From: Blastococcus saxobsidens DD2 | Lineage (GTDB): Bacteria > Actinomycetota > Actinomycetes > Mycobacteriales > Geodermatophilaceae | Assembly (NCBI RefSeq): GCF_000284015.1 | Contig: NC_016943.1 | Location: 4,629,541 to 4,693,540 of the forward strand | DNA length: 64,000 nt | Direction: 5' to 3' | In this document: piece after piece, positions 8,624 through 16,398 of the stretch | Numbering within the stretch: position 1 is the stretch's first letter | How the letters are laid out: the number at the start of each line of letters is the position of its first letter | The notes under the pieces: model-generated | The model's input: only the letters and a program-made list of their open reading frames with translations | Database searches by the model: none | Told to the model about the DNA's origin: nothing | Program-made: the position numbers and the translations under genes

Positions 8624-9812
8624 GCGAGATCACTCCAGACAGCTCCTCGAAAGCGGCCATGCTGTGCCCGGCGACGAAGTGGTCGATCGCCGGCAGTGCC
8701 GCCTGCATCCCGCCGGTGAGCGGCTCGTAGCCGGTCCGGCCCTTGTGCGGGTTCACCCAGACGACGGCGTGCGCCAGCCGGCGCAGCCGCGCCATCTGCG
8801 CGGCCAGCAGGTCGGTGCCGCCGCGCTCCCAGCCGTCGCTGCAGACGACGACCACCGCGCCCCGCGCCGTCCCGCGCTGCCCCCACCGGTCGAGGAACGC
8901 CTTGAGCACCTCGCCGAGCCGGGTGCCGCCGGACCAGTCGGGGATCGCCTGGCCGCCGGCGGCCAGCGCCCGGTCGGGATCGCGCAGCCGCAGCTCGCGC
9001 GTGACGCGGGTCAGCCGGGTGCCGATGGTGAACACCTCGGTCGACGCCGGCCGGGCCCGCACCGCGGCGTGCGCGAACCGCAGCAGCGCGTCGGCGTACG
9101 GGGTCATCGAGCCGGATACGTCGATCAGCAGCACCACCCGGCGGGGGCGCGGGCGCGCCCGGCGGTGCATCAGCCGGCTCACCTCGCCGCCGTCCCGCAG
9201 CGCCCGCCGCACCGTGCGGCCGGGATGGACGGCGCCGTGGATGGCCGGCCGCCGGCGCCGGGCCCGGCGCATCGGCGACGCCGGCACGAGCAGCGCGAAC
9301 AGCCGGCGCAGGTGCGCCCGCTCGGCGTCGGTCAGCCCGGCGACGTCCCGGTGGCGCAGCACCTCGTCGGCGCTGGCCTGCGCCGCCAGGTCGGGGGCGT
9401 CGCTGTCGTCGTCGCCCTCGCCGGTCCCGGCGTCCAGCGGCGCGCTCGCGGCCAGCCGGACCTCCGGCTGGGCGGCGGGGCGCGGGGTCCGGGCGCGCTG
9501 CCCGGAGAACCACGCGAGGAAGGCGACGTCGTAGCGGTCCAGGTCGTCGGGCCCGGCGCAGAGGGTCAGCCGGCCGGCCCAGTAGACCGCCGCCGGGTCC
9601 AGCACGTCCAGGTGCCCGAGCGCAGCGAGCATCGCCTCCACCCGGTCCGGGGAGGCGCCGACCCCGGCGTGCCGGAGCGTGCGCGCGAAGCCCAGCACGG
9701 TGTCGACGACGTCGCGCCCCGGCCCCCCGGCATAGGAGGCTTTACCTACGTCCCGGGCCCCGTTCTCGGGAGCAAAGCCTCCTATGCCCGAGGCGCCGAC
9801 GAGTTCAGCCAC
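8616..9812 (-). CDS. CoxE-like VWA-domain protein
   Basis: This CoxE-family protein has an N-terminal helical domain and a C-terminal VWA domain with an intact MIDAS motif (DVSGSM, residues 231-236). It works with the MoxR-type ATPase encoded immediately upstream to build or activate a molybdenum hydroxylase. The ATG at 9812 overlaps the end of that ATPase gene by eight bases. The first 29 codons are unusual: residues 9-29 are encoded by a 60-bp palindromic element (9729-9788), whereas family homology begins near residue 34 (DVVDTVLGFARTLRHAG). The element has kept the frame open. A long charged linker, GEGDDDSDAPD, precedes the VWA domain. Confidence 0.82.
   Translation of the reverse strand: MAELVGASGIGGFAPENGARDVGKASYAGGPGRDVVDTVLGFARTLRHAGVGASPDRVEAMLAALGHLDVLDPAAVYWAGRLTLCAGPDDLDRYDVAFLAWFSGQRARTPRPAAQPEVRLAASAPLDAGTGEGDDDSDAPDLAAQASADEVLRHRDVAGLTDAERAHLRRLFALLVPASPMRRARRRRPAIHGAVHPGRTVRRALRDGGEVSRLMHRRARPRPRRVVLLIDVSGSMTPYADALLRFAHAAVRARPASTEVFTIGTRLTRVTRELRLRDPDRALAAGGQAIPDWSGGTRLGEVLKAFLDRWGQRGTARGAVVVVCSDGWERGGTDLLAAQMARLRRLAHAVVWVNPHKGRTGYEPLTGGMQAALPAIDHFVAGHSMAAFEELSGVISRA
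9729..9788. repeat. Palindromic element inserted in the 5' end of the coxE-like gene
   Basis: Perfect 15-base arms, GGCATAGGAGGCTTT (9729-9743) and AAAGCCTCCTATGCC (9774-9788), enclose a 30-base GC-rich spacer. Each arm carries AGGAGG-like sequence in one orientation. The whole unit is 60 bp, a multiple of three, and is read through as 20 extra codons of the CoxE-like protein. It resembles a small REP/MITE-like element. No second copy was noticed in the window, so its repetitive nature is inferred from structure. Confidence 0.6.
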
Positions 9813-10692
9813 CGAAGAGGGCCTCCGGACGCAGGAACTGCACCCGCTCGGTGTCCTCCCGGTACTTCAGCACCGCGCCGAGCGTGCGCGCCGCGAGGTC
9901 CGGGTCGAGCTCGCGGGCGCCCAGGGTGTGCAGCGCCGTCGCCCAGTCCATGGACTCGGCGACCCCGGGCGGCTTGAGCAGGTCCAGGGTGCGCAGCGTC
10001 GCCGTCGCCCGGGCCACCTGGTGCGCGAGCTGCTCGGTGACCTCCGGCAGCCGGCGGCGCAGGATCGCCACCTCGCGGTCGAAGTCGGGGTGGGCCAGCC
10101 AGTGGTAGAGGCAGCGGCGCTTGAGCGCGTCGTGCACCTCGCGGGTGCGGTTGGACGTCAGCACCACCAGCGGCGGTGTCTGCGCCCGCACGGTGCCGAG
10201 CTCGGGGATGGAGATGGTGAAGTCGCTCAGCACCTCCAGCAGGAAGGCCTCGAACTCGTCGTCGGCGCGGTCGACCTCGTCGATCAGCAGCACGCTCGGG
10301 GAGTCCTCCAGCGCCTGCAGCAGCGGCCGGGCCAGCAGGAACCGGCGGTCGTAGAGGGAGGCCTCCAGCCGCGCGGGGTCGTCGGCCGCGTGGGCGGCCT
10401 CCGCGGCGCGCAGGTGCAGCAGCTGGCGGCCGAAGTCCCAGTCGTAGAGCGCCTGGCTGGCCTCCAGCCCCTCGTAGCACTGCAGCCGGTAGATCGGCCG
10501 GCCGGTGATCTGCGCCAGCGCCTGGGCCAGCGCCGTCTTGCCGACGCCGGCCTCGCCCTCCAGGAACAGCGGGCGGTGCATGACCAGGGCCAGGTAGGCG
10601 GCGGTGGCCAGACCCTGGTCGGGCAGGTACCCGGTCGCGTCGAGCGCTGCGGCCAGCTCGTCAGGGCTGCCGGGGACCGTGTGCTCGCTCAC
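9805..10692 (-). CDS. CoxD-like MoxR AAA+ ATPase
   Basis: This is a 295-residue MoxR-type AAA+ ATPase of the CoxD group. Walker A is GEAGVGKT (46-53) and Walker B is LLIDEV (135-140), followed by the typical DRADDEFEAFLLEVLSDF segment. LTSNRTREVHDALKRRC is the sensor and arginine-finger region. It heads a leftward operon with the CoxE-like VWA protein, XdhC and MOSC proteins. CoxD homologues assist assembly of the active site of CO dehydrogenase in the presence of ATP. The GTG at 10692 is chosen because homology begins there; the frame is open far upstream only through composition bias. It is divergent from the M18 aminopeptidase, with 72 bases between them. Confidence 0.86.
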   Translation of the reverse strand: MSEHTVPGSPDELAAALDATGYLPDQGLATAAYLALVMHRPLFLEGEAGVGKTALAQALAQITGRPIYRLQCYEGLEASQALYDWDFGRQLLHLRAAEAAHAADDPARLEASLYDRRFLLARPLLQALEDSPSVLLIDEVDRADDEFEAFLLEVLSDFTISIPELGTVRAQTPPLVVLTSNRTREVHDALKRRCLYHWLAHPDFDREVAILRRRLPEVTEQLAHQVARATATLRTLDLLKPPGVAESMDWATALHTLGARELDPDLAARTLGAVLKYREDTERVQFLRPEALFGG

Positions 10693-10764
10693 ACCGCGAG
10701 CATCCCACCTGCGTGGTTCCTCCCGCGCACGCCCCGTGCCGCAGGCGTCGGGCACGATGGCCGC

Positions 10765-12060
10765 ATGCCGACGCCGGATGCCGCCTCTCCCGACGAGCTC
10801 GCCCTCGGCGACGACCTGCGCGCGTTCGTCGACGCCTCCCCGTCCCCCGCGCACGCGGTCGCCGAGCTGGTGCGCCGGCTCCGTGCCTCCGGCTTCACCG
10901 AGCTGGCCGAGGGCGACGCCTGGGCGCCGTCCCCCGGTGGTCAGCACTTCGTGGTCCGGCACGGCAGCCTGGTCGCCTTCCGGATGGGCAGCGCCCCGCT
11001 GGCCGAGGCCGGGATGCGGCTGGTGGGCGCGCACACCGACTCCCCCACGTTCAAGGTGCGGCCCCGCTCCGACGTCCGGCAGGCCGGGTACCGGCTGGTC
11101 GGCGTGGAGCCCTACGGCGGCGGCCTGTGGCACACCTGGCTGGACCGGGAGCTGACCGTGGCCGGGCGGCTGGTGCTGCGTGGTGGCGCCACCGCCCTCG
11201 TGCGGCTGCCCGGCGCGCCGCTGCGGCTGCCCTCGCTGGCCATCCACCTCGACCGCTCGGTCCGCGAAGGGCTGACGCTCGACCCGCAGCGGCACCTGGT
11301 GCCGGTCTGGTCGCGCGACCTGGCCGACGAGCCGGGGCTGATGGTTGCGCTGGCCGACACCGCCGGCGTCGCCGCCGACGACGTCGTCGGTCACGACCTG
11401 GTGCTGGCCGACACCCAGCCGGCCGCGCGGGCCGGCGCCGACGGCAGCTGGGTGGCCGCACCCCGGCTGGACGACCTGGCCTGCTGCCACTCCGGGCTGC
11501 TGGCCCTGCTGTCCGCGCCCGCCGGCGAGCGGACCCAGGTGCTGGTCTGCAACGACCACGAGGAGGTGGGCAGCGGCTCGATGGCCGGTGCGCGCGGCAG
11601 TTTCCTCGAGGACGTCGTCCGGCGGCTGGCCGCGGTGACCGACCCGGCCGACCCGCAGGCGGCGCACCGCGCCCTCGCCCGCTCCGTGCTCGTCTCGGCC
11701 GACATGGCCCACGCCGTGCACCCCACCCGCGCCGACCGGCACGAGCCGGCCCACCAGCCGCAGCTCGGGGGCGGGCCCGTGCTCAAGGTGAACGCGAACC
11801 AGGCCTATGCGACGGATGCCGCCACCGGCGGCTGGTTCACCGAGCGGTGCGCGGACGCGTCGGTGCCGGTGCAGGGGTTCGTCACCCGCGCCGACCTGCC
11901 GTGCGGCAGCACCATCGGCCCGCTGACGGCGACCCGGCTGGGGATCGCGACCGTCGACATCGGGGCACCCATGCTGGCCATGCACTCCTGCCGGGAACTC
12001 GCCTCCGCGCTCGACGTCCCGCTGATGGTGGGCGCGCTCGCCGCCTGCCTCGGCGACTGA
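10765..12060 (+). CDS. M18-family aminopeptidase
   Basis: This cytoplasmic zinc aminopeptidase of 431 residues belongs to the aspartyl-aminopeptidase/ApeB family. Metal ligands and catalytic residues are visible: GAHTDSP (His90, Asp92), NDHEEVGSGS with the catalytic glutamate pair, SADMAHAVHP, and a C-terminal MHSCRE that supplies the last histidine ligand. Length and domain order match the family. The ATG at 10765 (MPTPDAAS) lies 72 bases from the divergent CoxD-like start. A strong hairpin at 12079 follows. It is a housekeeping peptide-degradation enzyme with no obvious link to its neighbours. Confidence 0.9.
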   Translation: MPTPDAASPDELALGDDLRAFVDASPSPAHAVAELVRRLRASGFTELAEGDAWAPSPGGQHFVVRHGSLVAFRMGSAPLAEAGMRLVGAHTDSPTFKVRPRSDVRQAGYRLVGVEPYGGGLWHTWLDRELTVAGRLVLRGGATALVRLPGAPLRLPSLAIHLDRSVREGLTLDPQRHLVPVWSRDLADEPGLMVALADTAGVAADDVVGHDLVLADTQPAARAGADGSWVAAPRLDDLACCHSGLLALLSAPAGERTQVLVCNDHEEVGSGSMAGARGSFLEDVVRRLAAVTDPADPQAAHRALARSVLVSADMAHAVHPTRADRHEPAHQPQLGGGPVLKVNANQAYATDAATGGWFTERCADASVPVQGFVTRADLPCGSTIGPLTATRLGIATVDIGAPMLAMHSCRELASALDVPLMVGALAACLGD

Positions 12061-12078
12061 GCTCTCCCGCGCACGACA

Positions 12079-12117
12079 ACGGCGGCCGACCGGAGTCTGG
12101 TCTCGGTCGGCCGCCGT
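12079..12117. terminator. Bidirectional terminator between convergent genes
   Basis: A 14-base perfect stem (12079-12092 with 12104-12117) and an 11-base loop lie 18 bases past the aminopeptidase stop and 35 bases before the end of the convergent PRC-barrel gene. The position suits termination from both sides. Confidence 0.75.
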
Positions 12118-12151
12118 GCGTCGGCTCCCGGCGCGGACGCCGGGGGGTGGG

Positions 12152-12931
12152 TCACATGCGACGGGCGTCGTCCCCGCCTTCGGTCTCGATCTCTTCCTTG
12201 CGCACGTCGGCCGAGACCTGCTCCTGGTCGGTGACCGTGGTCTTGTCGAGGCGGACGCGCTCGACCGGCACGGCCTCCTTCTCCGCCACCGGGCGCTCCG
12301 CGTGGAGGGTGACCTCGTGCTCCTCCTCGCTGATCGCCGGGCCGTCCGTGGCGCGACCGACGTTGGCGTCGGTGATGGGCTCGCGCTCCACCCGCACCTC
12401 TTCCCGCGTCACGGGGACGGTCTCGGTGACGTTCTCGCTCACGACGTACTTGCGCAGCCGGGCGCGGCCGATCTCCTCGGACCGGGTGCCCACGTTGAGC
12501 CGCTCCTCGGAGCGGGTCATGGCGTCGTCGGTGTTCGGGCCGGAGGTGTCGTGGCCGACGGTGCCGCGGGTCTCGGTGCCGCGGGTGTCGGTGGTCTCGA
12601 CCATCCCCACGGGACGCTCGGTGCCCAGGCCGTAGTAGCGGTAGAGCTCCTGCTCCTCCGCCGGGGACAGGTGCCCGTCGGCGTCGATCTTCGGAGCGTC
12701 CTTGACCCGGTCCTTGGTCACGGCGACGCGGACGCCGTCGTTGGTCAGGTCGGCGTCCCGGATCGGGACGAAGGACTCCTTGGTGCCGAACAGGCCGGTG
12801 CGAACCGTCACCCACTCCGGCTGGCCGGTCTCGTCGTCCAGGTAGACCTCGGACGCCGACCCGATCTTCTGGCCCTCGGTGTCGTAGACGTCCTGGCCGA
12901 TCACGCGGCTGATGGTCTCGGTGCCGATCAT
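12152..12931 (-). CDS. PRC-barrel and DUF2382 domain protein
   Basis: This 259-residue protein has an N-terminal PRC-barrel (GQDVYDTEGQKIGSASEVYL to KDAPKIDADGHL) and a C-terminal DUF2382 segment rich in charged residues (TVPVTREEVRVEREPI and KTTVTDQEQVSADVRKEEIE). Such proteins are abundant in desiccation- and stress-tolerant actinobacteria and are often stress-induced, but the molecular role is unknown. The motif SPAEEQELYRYYGL lies between the two domains. A close paralogue lacking DUF2382 lies at 14865-15353, with near-identical stretches such as WVTV.TGLFGTKESFVP. The ATG at 12931 is preceded by AGGAG. Confidence 0.85.
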   Translation of the reverse strand: MIGTETISRVIGQDVYDTEGQKIGSASEVYLDDETGQPEWVTVRTGLFGTKESFVPIRDADLTNDGVRVAVTKDRVKDAPKIDADGHLSPAEEQELYRYYGLGTERPVGMVETTDTRGTETRGTVGHDTSGPNTDDAMTRSEERLNVGTRSEEIGRARLRKYVVSENVTETVPVTREEVRVEREPITDANVGRATDGPAISEEEHEVTLHAERPVAEKEAVPVERVRLDKTTVTDQEQVSADVRKEEIETEGGDDARRM

Positions 12932-13282
12932 GGTCTTTGTCGCTCCTATCTGAGCTCGGGGTTGCGTTCGTCACGGAGATGGGTGACCGGGATGGGCGAC
13001 GACAAACGACCAGCCCTCGATCGTCACGTCGGCGCAATGCAGCCCGACCGTGGGACCGGAACCCACCGCACCACCCGACGGCCGGTGTAACCGCAGGTCA
13101 CAGGGGTACTGGTCGCGGACGACCCGGTTGCTGGCCGGGGCGGGTCGGCGGCCGTATCGGCCGTGACATTCCGGAGTTTCGCCCCGGCCGGGCGTGTCGC
13201 CACCCGACGGAACTTGTCGTCGCCGGCCCCGGCTCGGCGCGTCGTCCTGGAGCGGCGGGCGCGTCGTGCTCAGCATGGAGAC
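12932..13282. other. 351-base divergent intergenic region
   Basis: This gap separates the PRC-barrel gene (leftward) from the DUF3097 gene (rightward). It must hold both promoters, but no convincing -10/-35 pair, repeat or small ORF stands out. The leftward strand carries a weak GTTC plus GGGCTG pair that faintly resembles a sigma-B/F promoter. The DUF3097 frame is open from 13163, but homology does not support a start before 13283. Confidence 0.5.
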
Positions 13283-14092
13283 ATGCCACCCCGCTCGCCG
13301 TACGACGACCTGGTCCACCCCCGCACCGTCAAGAAGCCGAGCCCGCAGGTGGAGGCCGAGCGCGACCTGGTGGTGGAGGACCCGAGTTCGGGGTTCGTGG
13401 GCGCCGTGGTGCGCTGCGAGAAGGACGTCGTCCACCTCGAGGACCGCCGCGGCCGCGTCCGCGCCTACCCCCTCGGGCCCGGGTTCTGGGTGGAGGGCCG
13501 GCCCGTGGTCCTGGTCCGGCCGAAGCCCGTCGCGCCCGCCGGTCCCGCCCGGAGCGCCTCCGGCTCGACGTACGTGGCCGGCGCCCGCGCCCGCGTGGCG
13601 CGCGAGGGGCGCATCTACGTCGAGGGCAAGCACGACGCCGAGCTGGTCGAGAAGGTCTGGGGCCACGATTTGCGGATCGAGGGCGTCGTCGTCGAGCCGC
13701 TGCACGGCGTCGACGACCTGCCGGGGATCGTGCGGGAGTTCCGCCCGTCGTCGGGCCGTCGGCTCGGCGTGCTCGTCGACCACCTGGTGACCGGGTCCAA
13801 GGAGACGCGGATCGCCCAGCAGATCACCGGCGAGCACGCGCTCGTCGTCGGCCACCCGTTCATCGACATCTGGCAGGCGGTGAAGCCCTCGGTGGTCGGG
13901 ATCACGACCTGGCCGACCGTACCGAAGGGCGAGGACTGGAAGGGCGGCGTCTGCCGGCGCCTGGGCTGGGAGGACGACACCGGCTACGTGTGGGCCCAGC
14001 GCATCCTCGCCCGTGTCCGCACCTGGACCGACCTGGAGCCGGCGCTCATCGGCCGGGTCGAGGAGCTGATCGACTTCGTCACGACGGATTGA
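13283..14092 (+). CDS. DUF3097 family protein
   Basis: This is a 269-residue actinobacterial DUF3097 protein. The N-terminal half is a small beta-rich domain (VVEDPSSGFVGAVVRCEKD). The second half contains YVEGKHDAELVEKVWGHDLR, GVLVDHLVTGSKETRIA and HPFIDIWQAVKP. These resemble a Toprim-like arrangement with the acidic clusters E-G-K-H-D and D-H, so a nucleic-acid or nucleotide role is possible; this is inference. The ATG at 13283 starts the conserved MPPRSPYDDLVHPRTVKKPS. GGAG lies only two bases upstream. It stands alone on its strand between two paralogous PRC-barrel genes. Confidence 0.82.
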   Translation: MPPRSPYDDLVHPRTVKKPSPQVEAERDLVVEDPSSGFVGAVVRCEKDVVHLEDRRGRVRAYPLGPGFWVEGRPVVLVRPKPVAPAGPARSASGSTYVAGARARVAREGRIYVEGKHDAELVEKVWGHDLRIEGVVVEPLHGVDDLPGIVREFRPSSGRRLGVLVDHLVTGSKETRIAQQITGEHALVVGHPFIDIWQAVKPSVVGITTWPTVPKGEDWKGGVCRRLGWEDDTGYVWAQRILARVRTWTDLEPALIGRVEELIDFVTTD

Positions 14093-14167
14093 GCGCTTCC
14101 GGGAATGACTCGCCCGCGCACCGGGCACTGTGTTCCGGACCACAGTCCAGCACGGGGGAAGAGAAGG

Positions 14168-14359
14168 GTGAGCCCGGCCATGCGGCCTCTGACGCACGAC
14201 GATCCCGACGCCATCCCGCGCAACGGCACCGACGCGCCGTGGCCGGAGATCCCCGCCGTCACCGCCGGGGGCACCGGTTCCGGGGACGCCACCCCCGCCT
14301 CGGAGGAATCGCGGGACGGGCAGGACTCCCCTGGGACGGCGGCGCAGCCGGCGACGTAG
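14168..14359 (+). CDS. Small disordered hypothetical protein
   Basis: This is a 63-residue acidic, Pro/Thr/Ser-rich open frame with no recognised domain. GTG at 14168 has AGAAGG immediately before it; an ATG at 14180 (MRPLTHDDPDA) is an alternative. The composition (TPASEESRDGQDSPG) suggests a disordered protein if translated. It lies between DUF3097 and the convergent FtsX remnant. Confidence that it is a real gene is limited. Confidence 0.4.
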   Translation: MSPAMRPLTHDDPDAIPRNGTDAPWPEIPAVTAGGTGSGDATPASEESRDGQDSPGTAAQPAT

Positions 14360-14372
14360 GGGAAGCACCGGC

Positions 14373-14849
14373 TCAGCCCGCGACGCGGGACACCATCGGC
14401 AGGCGGGAACGGACGGTGAGCCCGGTGACCACCACGGCTAGGATCGGGACGGCCACCGCGATGCCGACGAGCAGCAGCCAGGGCACGTCGATCAACGGCC
14501 GCGCTCCCGCCCCGTAGTCGGTGCTGGTCAACGGGTAGGCGACGGCGACGCCCGGTGCGAAGCCGACGAGCAGGCCGAGCAGGGCGCCCCCCACGCCGGT
14601 CACCGCCGCGGAGCCCATGGCGATGAACCGGCGGGTGTGCGGCGCCGCCCCGATCGCGGCGAGCGTCGCCAGGTCGGGCCGGGCGTCGGCCAGTGCGAGC
14701 GCGGTCGCGGTCAGGGTCGCGACCAGGACCAGCACACCACCGACCGCGAACAGCAGGAGGCGGGCCAGCCAGGCGGCGCCGATCCCCAGGCGCGCCCCCG
14801 CGACCGCGGCTCCGCCGCCGCGCGCCGGGCCATGCCACACCTGTGGCAA
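14373..14849 (-). pseudogene. Remnant of an FtsX-like ABC transporter permease (C-terminal part)
   Basis: The 158-residue open frame contains only the last transmembrane part of an FtsX-family permease. There is a long hydrophobic helix, then the family-typical ALADARPDLATLAAIGAAPHTRRF, then GALLGLLVGFAPGVAVAYPLT and a final helix ending VPILAVVVTGLTVRSR. Full permeases of this type have 350-850 residues and pair with an ATPase. Neither the N-terminal part nor an ATPase gene is nearby. The frame starts only 15 bases after the end of the upstream PRC-barrel gene, so the missing part has been deleted. Its ATG and N-terminal residues look fortuitous. Confidence 0.7.
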
Positions 14850-14864
14850 GGATCGCGGGAAGCG

Positions 14865-15353
14865 TCAGCGCTCGTCGTAGCGGCGCAGCAGCGGCTTCTC
14901 CGCAGGCGGCGCGGCCACCCGGTCGTCGTCGTGGGCCTCGTCCCGCGCGACCACCACGTCGTCGGTCACCTCGAGCCGCACGGCGTCGACCGGGTGCGCG
15001 GGCTCGGTCGCCGTGCGCGGGGCCGACTCCGCCACGACGTCCCGCTCGAGCCCGTAGTACCGGTAGAGCTCCCGCTCCTCGGCAGGTGACAGCCGGCCGT
15101 CCGGATCGATCTTCGGGGCGTCCTTCACGACGTCCTTGGCCACCGGGACCCGCAGCCCGTCGGTGGTGAGCTCGGCGTCCCGCAGCGGGACGAAGGACTC
15201 CTTGGTGCCGAAGAGCCCGGTCGTGACCGTCACCCACTCCGGCATGCCGGTCGCGTCGTCCAGGTAGACCTCGGAGGTCTCGCCGATCCGGCTGCCGGTG
15301 GCGTCGTAGACGTCGCGATGGCCCAGTTCCGCGATGCTGGCGGTGTCGATCAT
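14865..15353 (-). CDS. PRC-barrel domain protein (short paralogue)
   Basis: This 162-residue protein has a PRC-barrel (GHRDVYDATGSRIGETSEVYL, WVTVTTGLFGTKESFVPLRD) followed by SPAEERELYRYYGL. It is closely related to residues 1-115 of the protein at 12152-12931 but has a different short acidic tail (DDVVVARDEAHDDDRVAAPP) in place of DUF2382. The start is ATG at 15353 with AGAGGAG upstream; the open frame further upstream is compositional. The two paralogues flank the DUF3097 gene and point to a local duplication. Function is unknown, though a stress-related role is commonly proposed for the family. Confidence 0.82.
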   Translation of the reverse strand: MIDTASIAELGHRDVYDATGSRIGETSEVYLDDATGMPEWVTVTTGLFGTKESFVPLRDAELTTDGLRVPVAKDVVKDAPKIDPDGRLSPAEERELYRYYGLERDVVAESAPRTATEPAHPVDAVRLEVTDDVVVARDEAHDDDRVAAPPAEKPLLRRYDER

Positions 15354-15483
15354 CGTGGTTCTCCTCTGCAGGCTTCCCGTTGCTGCGGACCCTGCAGGGG
15401 TGTCCGGGGAGGGCCCCGGGAAACGATCCGGCGCCCGCCGTAAGGAGTCCGTAAGGCGATCGCCATGCGGCCCACGCGTCGGC

Positions 15484-16341
15484 TCAGCCGGGGATCCAGT
15501 TGAAGCCGTCCGGGTCCGGACCGGTGCGCTCGCCGCGGCCGAGCGCGGTGATCGCACCCATCTGCTGGGTGTCGAGCTCGAAGTCGAAGATTGCGAAGTT
15601 CTCCTCGACCCGGCTGCGGGTGACCGACTTGGGGAAGACGACGTCGCCGCGCTGGATGTGCCAGCGCAGCGTCACCTGGGCCGCGGTCCTCCCGAGCTGC
15701 TCGGCGATCCGCCCGATCACCGGCTCGCCGGTGACCTTGCCCTTGGCGATCGGTGCCCAGGCCTCGGTGACGATCTCGTGGTCGGCGTCGAAGGCGCGCA
15801 CGTCGTCCTGGGTCAGGTACGGGTGGACCTCGATCTGGTTGACCGCCGGCCTGGTCTCCGAGGACGCGAACAGGTTCCGCAGGTGGTGCGGGTTGAAGTT
15901 GGAGACGCCGATGGCCTTGGCCCGGCCGCTGGCGTAGATCTCCTCCATCACCTTCCACCGCGCCACGTAGTCGCTGGCGGCCGGCAGCGGCCAGTGGATG
16001 AGGAACAGGTCCAGGTGGTCGAAGCCCATGTCGGACAGGCTCCGGTCGAACGAGCGCAGGATGTCGTCGCGCTCGAGCCGGTTGTTGTTGAGCTTGCTCG
16101 TGACGAAGACCTCGCCCCGGTCCAGGCCCGACTCCCGCACCGCCTGCCCGACCTCGGCCTCGTTGCCGTACATCTGGGCGGTGTCGATGTGCCGGTAGCC
16201 GATCTCCAGGGCGGTCCGGGTCGCCTCGACCGTCTGGTCCGGCGGGATCTGGAAGACGCCGAAGCCCAGCTGGGGGATCTCGACACCGTTGTTGAGGGCG
16301 ATGGTGGGCACTCCGGGGGCGGGCGTTGCAGCCACAGGCAT
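15484..16341 (-). CDS. Aldo/keto reductase
   Basis: This NADPH-dependent carbonyl reductase of 285 residues belongs to the 2,5-diketo-gluconate reductase-like branch. The catalytic tetrad is present: Asp and Tyr in HIDTAQMYGNE, Lys in VTSKLNNN and His in FLIHWPLP. NADPH-binding signatures occur at IGVSNF and in VVFPKSVTRSRVEEN. The ATG at 16341 follows AAGGA directly with no spacing. An in-frame GTG six bases later (16335) has better Shine-Dalgarno spacing and may be the true start. It stands alone, leftward, upstream of the PRC-barrel gene. The substrate is unknown. Confidence 0.88.
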   Translation of the reverse strand: MPVAATPAPGVPTIALNNGVEIPQLGFGVFQIPPDQTVEATRTALEIGYRHIDTAQMYGNEAEVGQAVRESGLDRGEVFVTSKLNNNRLERDDILRSFDRSLSDMGFDHLDLFLIHWPLPAASDYVARWKVMEEIYASGRAKAIGVSNFNPHHLRNLFASSETRPAVNQIEVHPYLTQDDVRAFDADHEIVTEAWAPIAKGKVTGEPVIGRIAEQLGRTAAQVTLRWHIQRGDVVFPKSVTRSRVEENFAIFDFELDTQQMGAITALGRGERTGPDPDGFNWIPG

Positions 16342-16398
16342 TCCTTCCGCTCGGGGGGCGCCGCGCGATCGGTTGCGCGCGATCGGCCTCCGGTCCGC

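Noticed and set aside
6074..8719. 881-codon plus-strand frame across the lipoprotein, MOSC and XdhC genes
   Set aside because: It is a shadow of three clearly coding genes on the other strand, with no domain and biased Arg/Pro composition.
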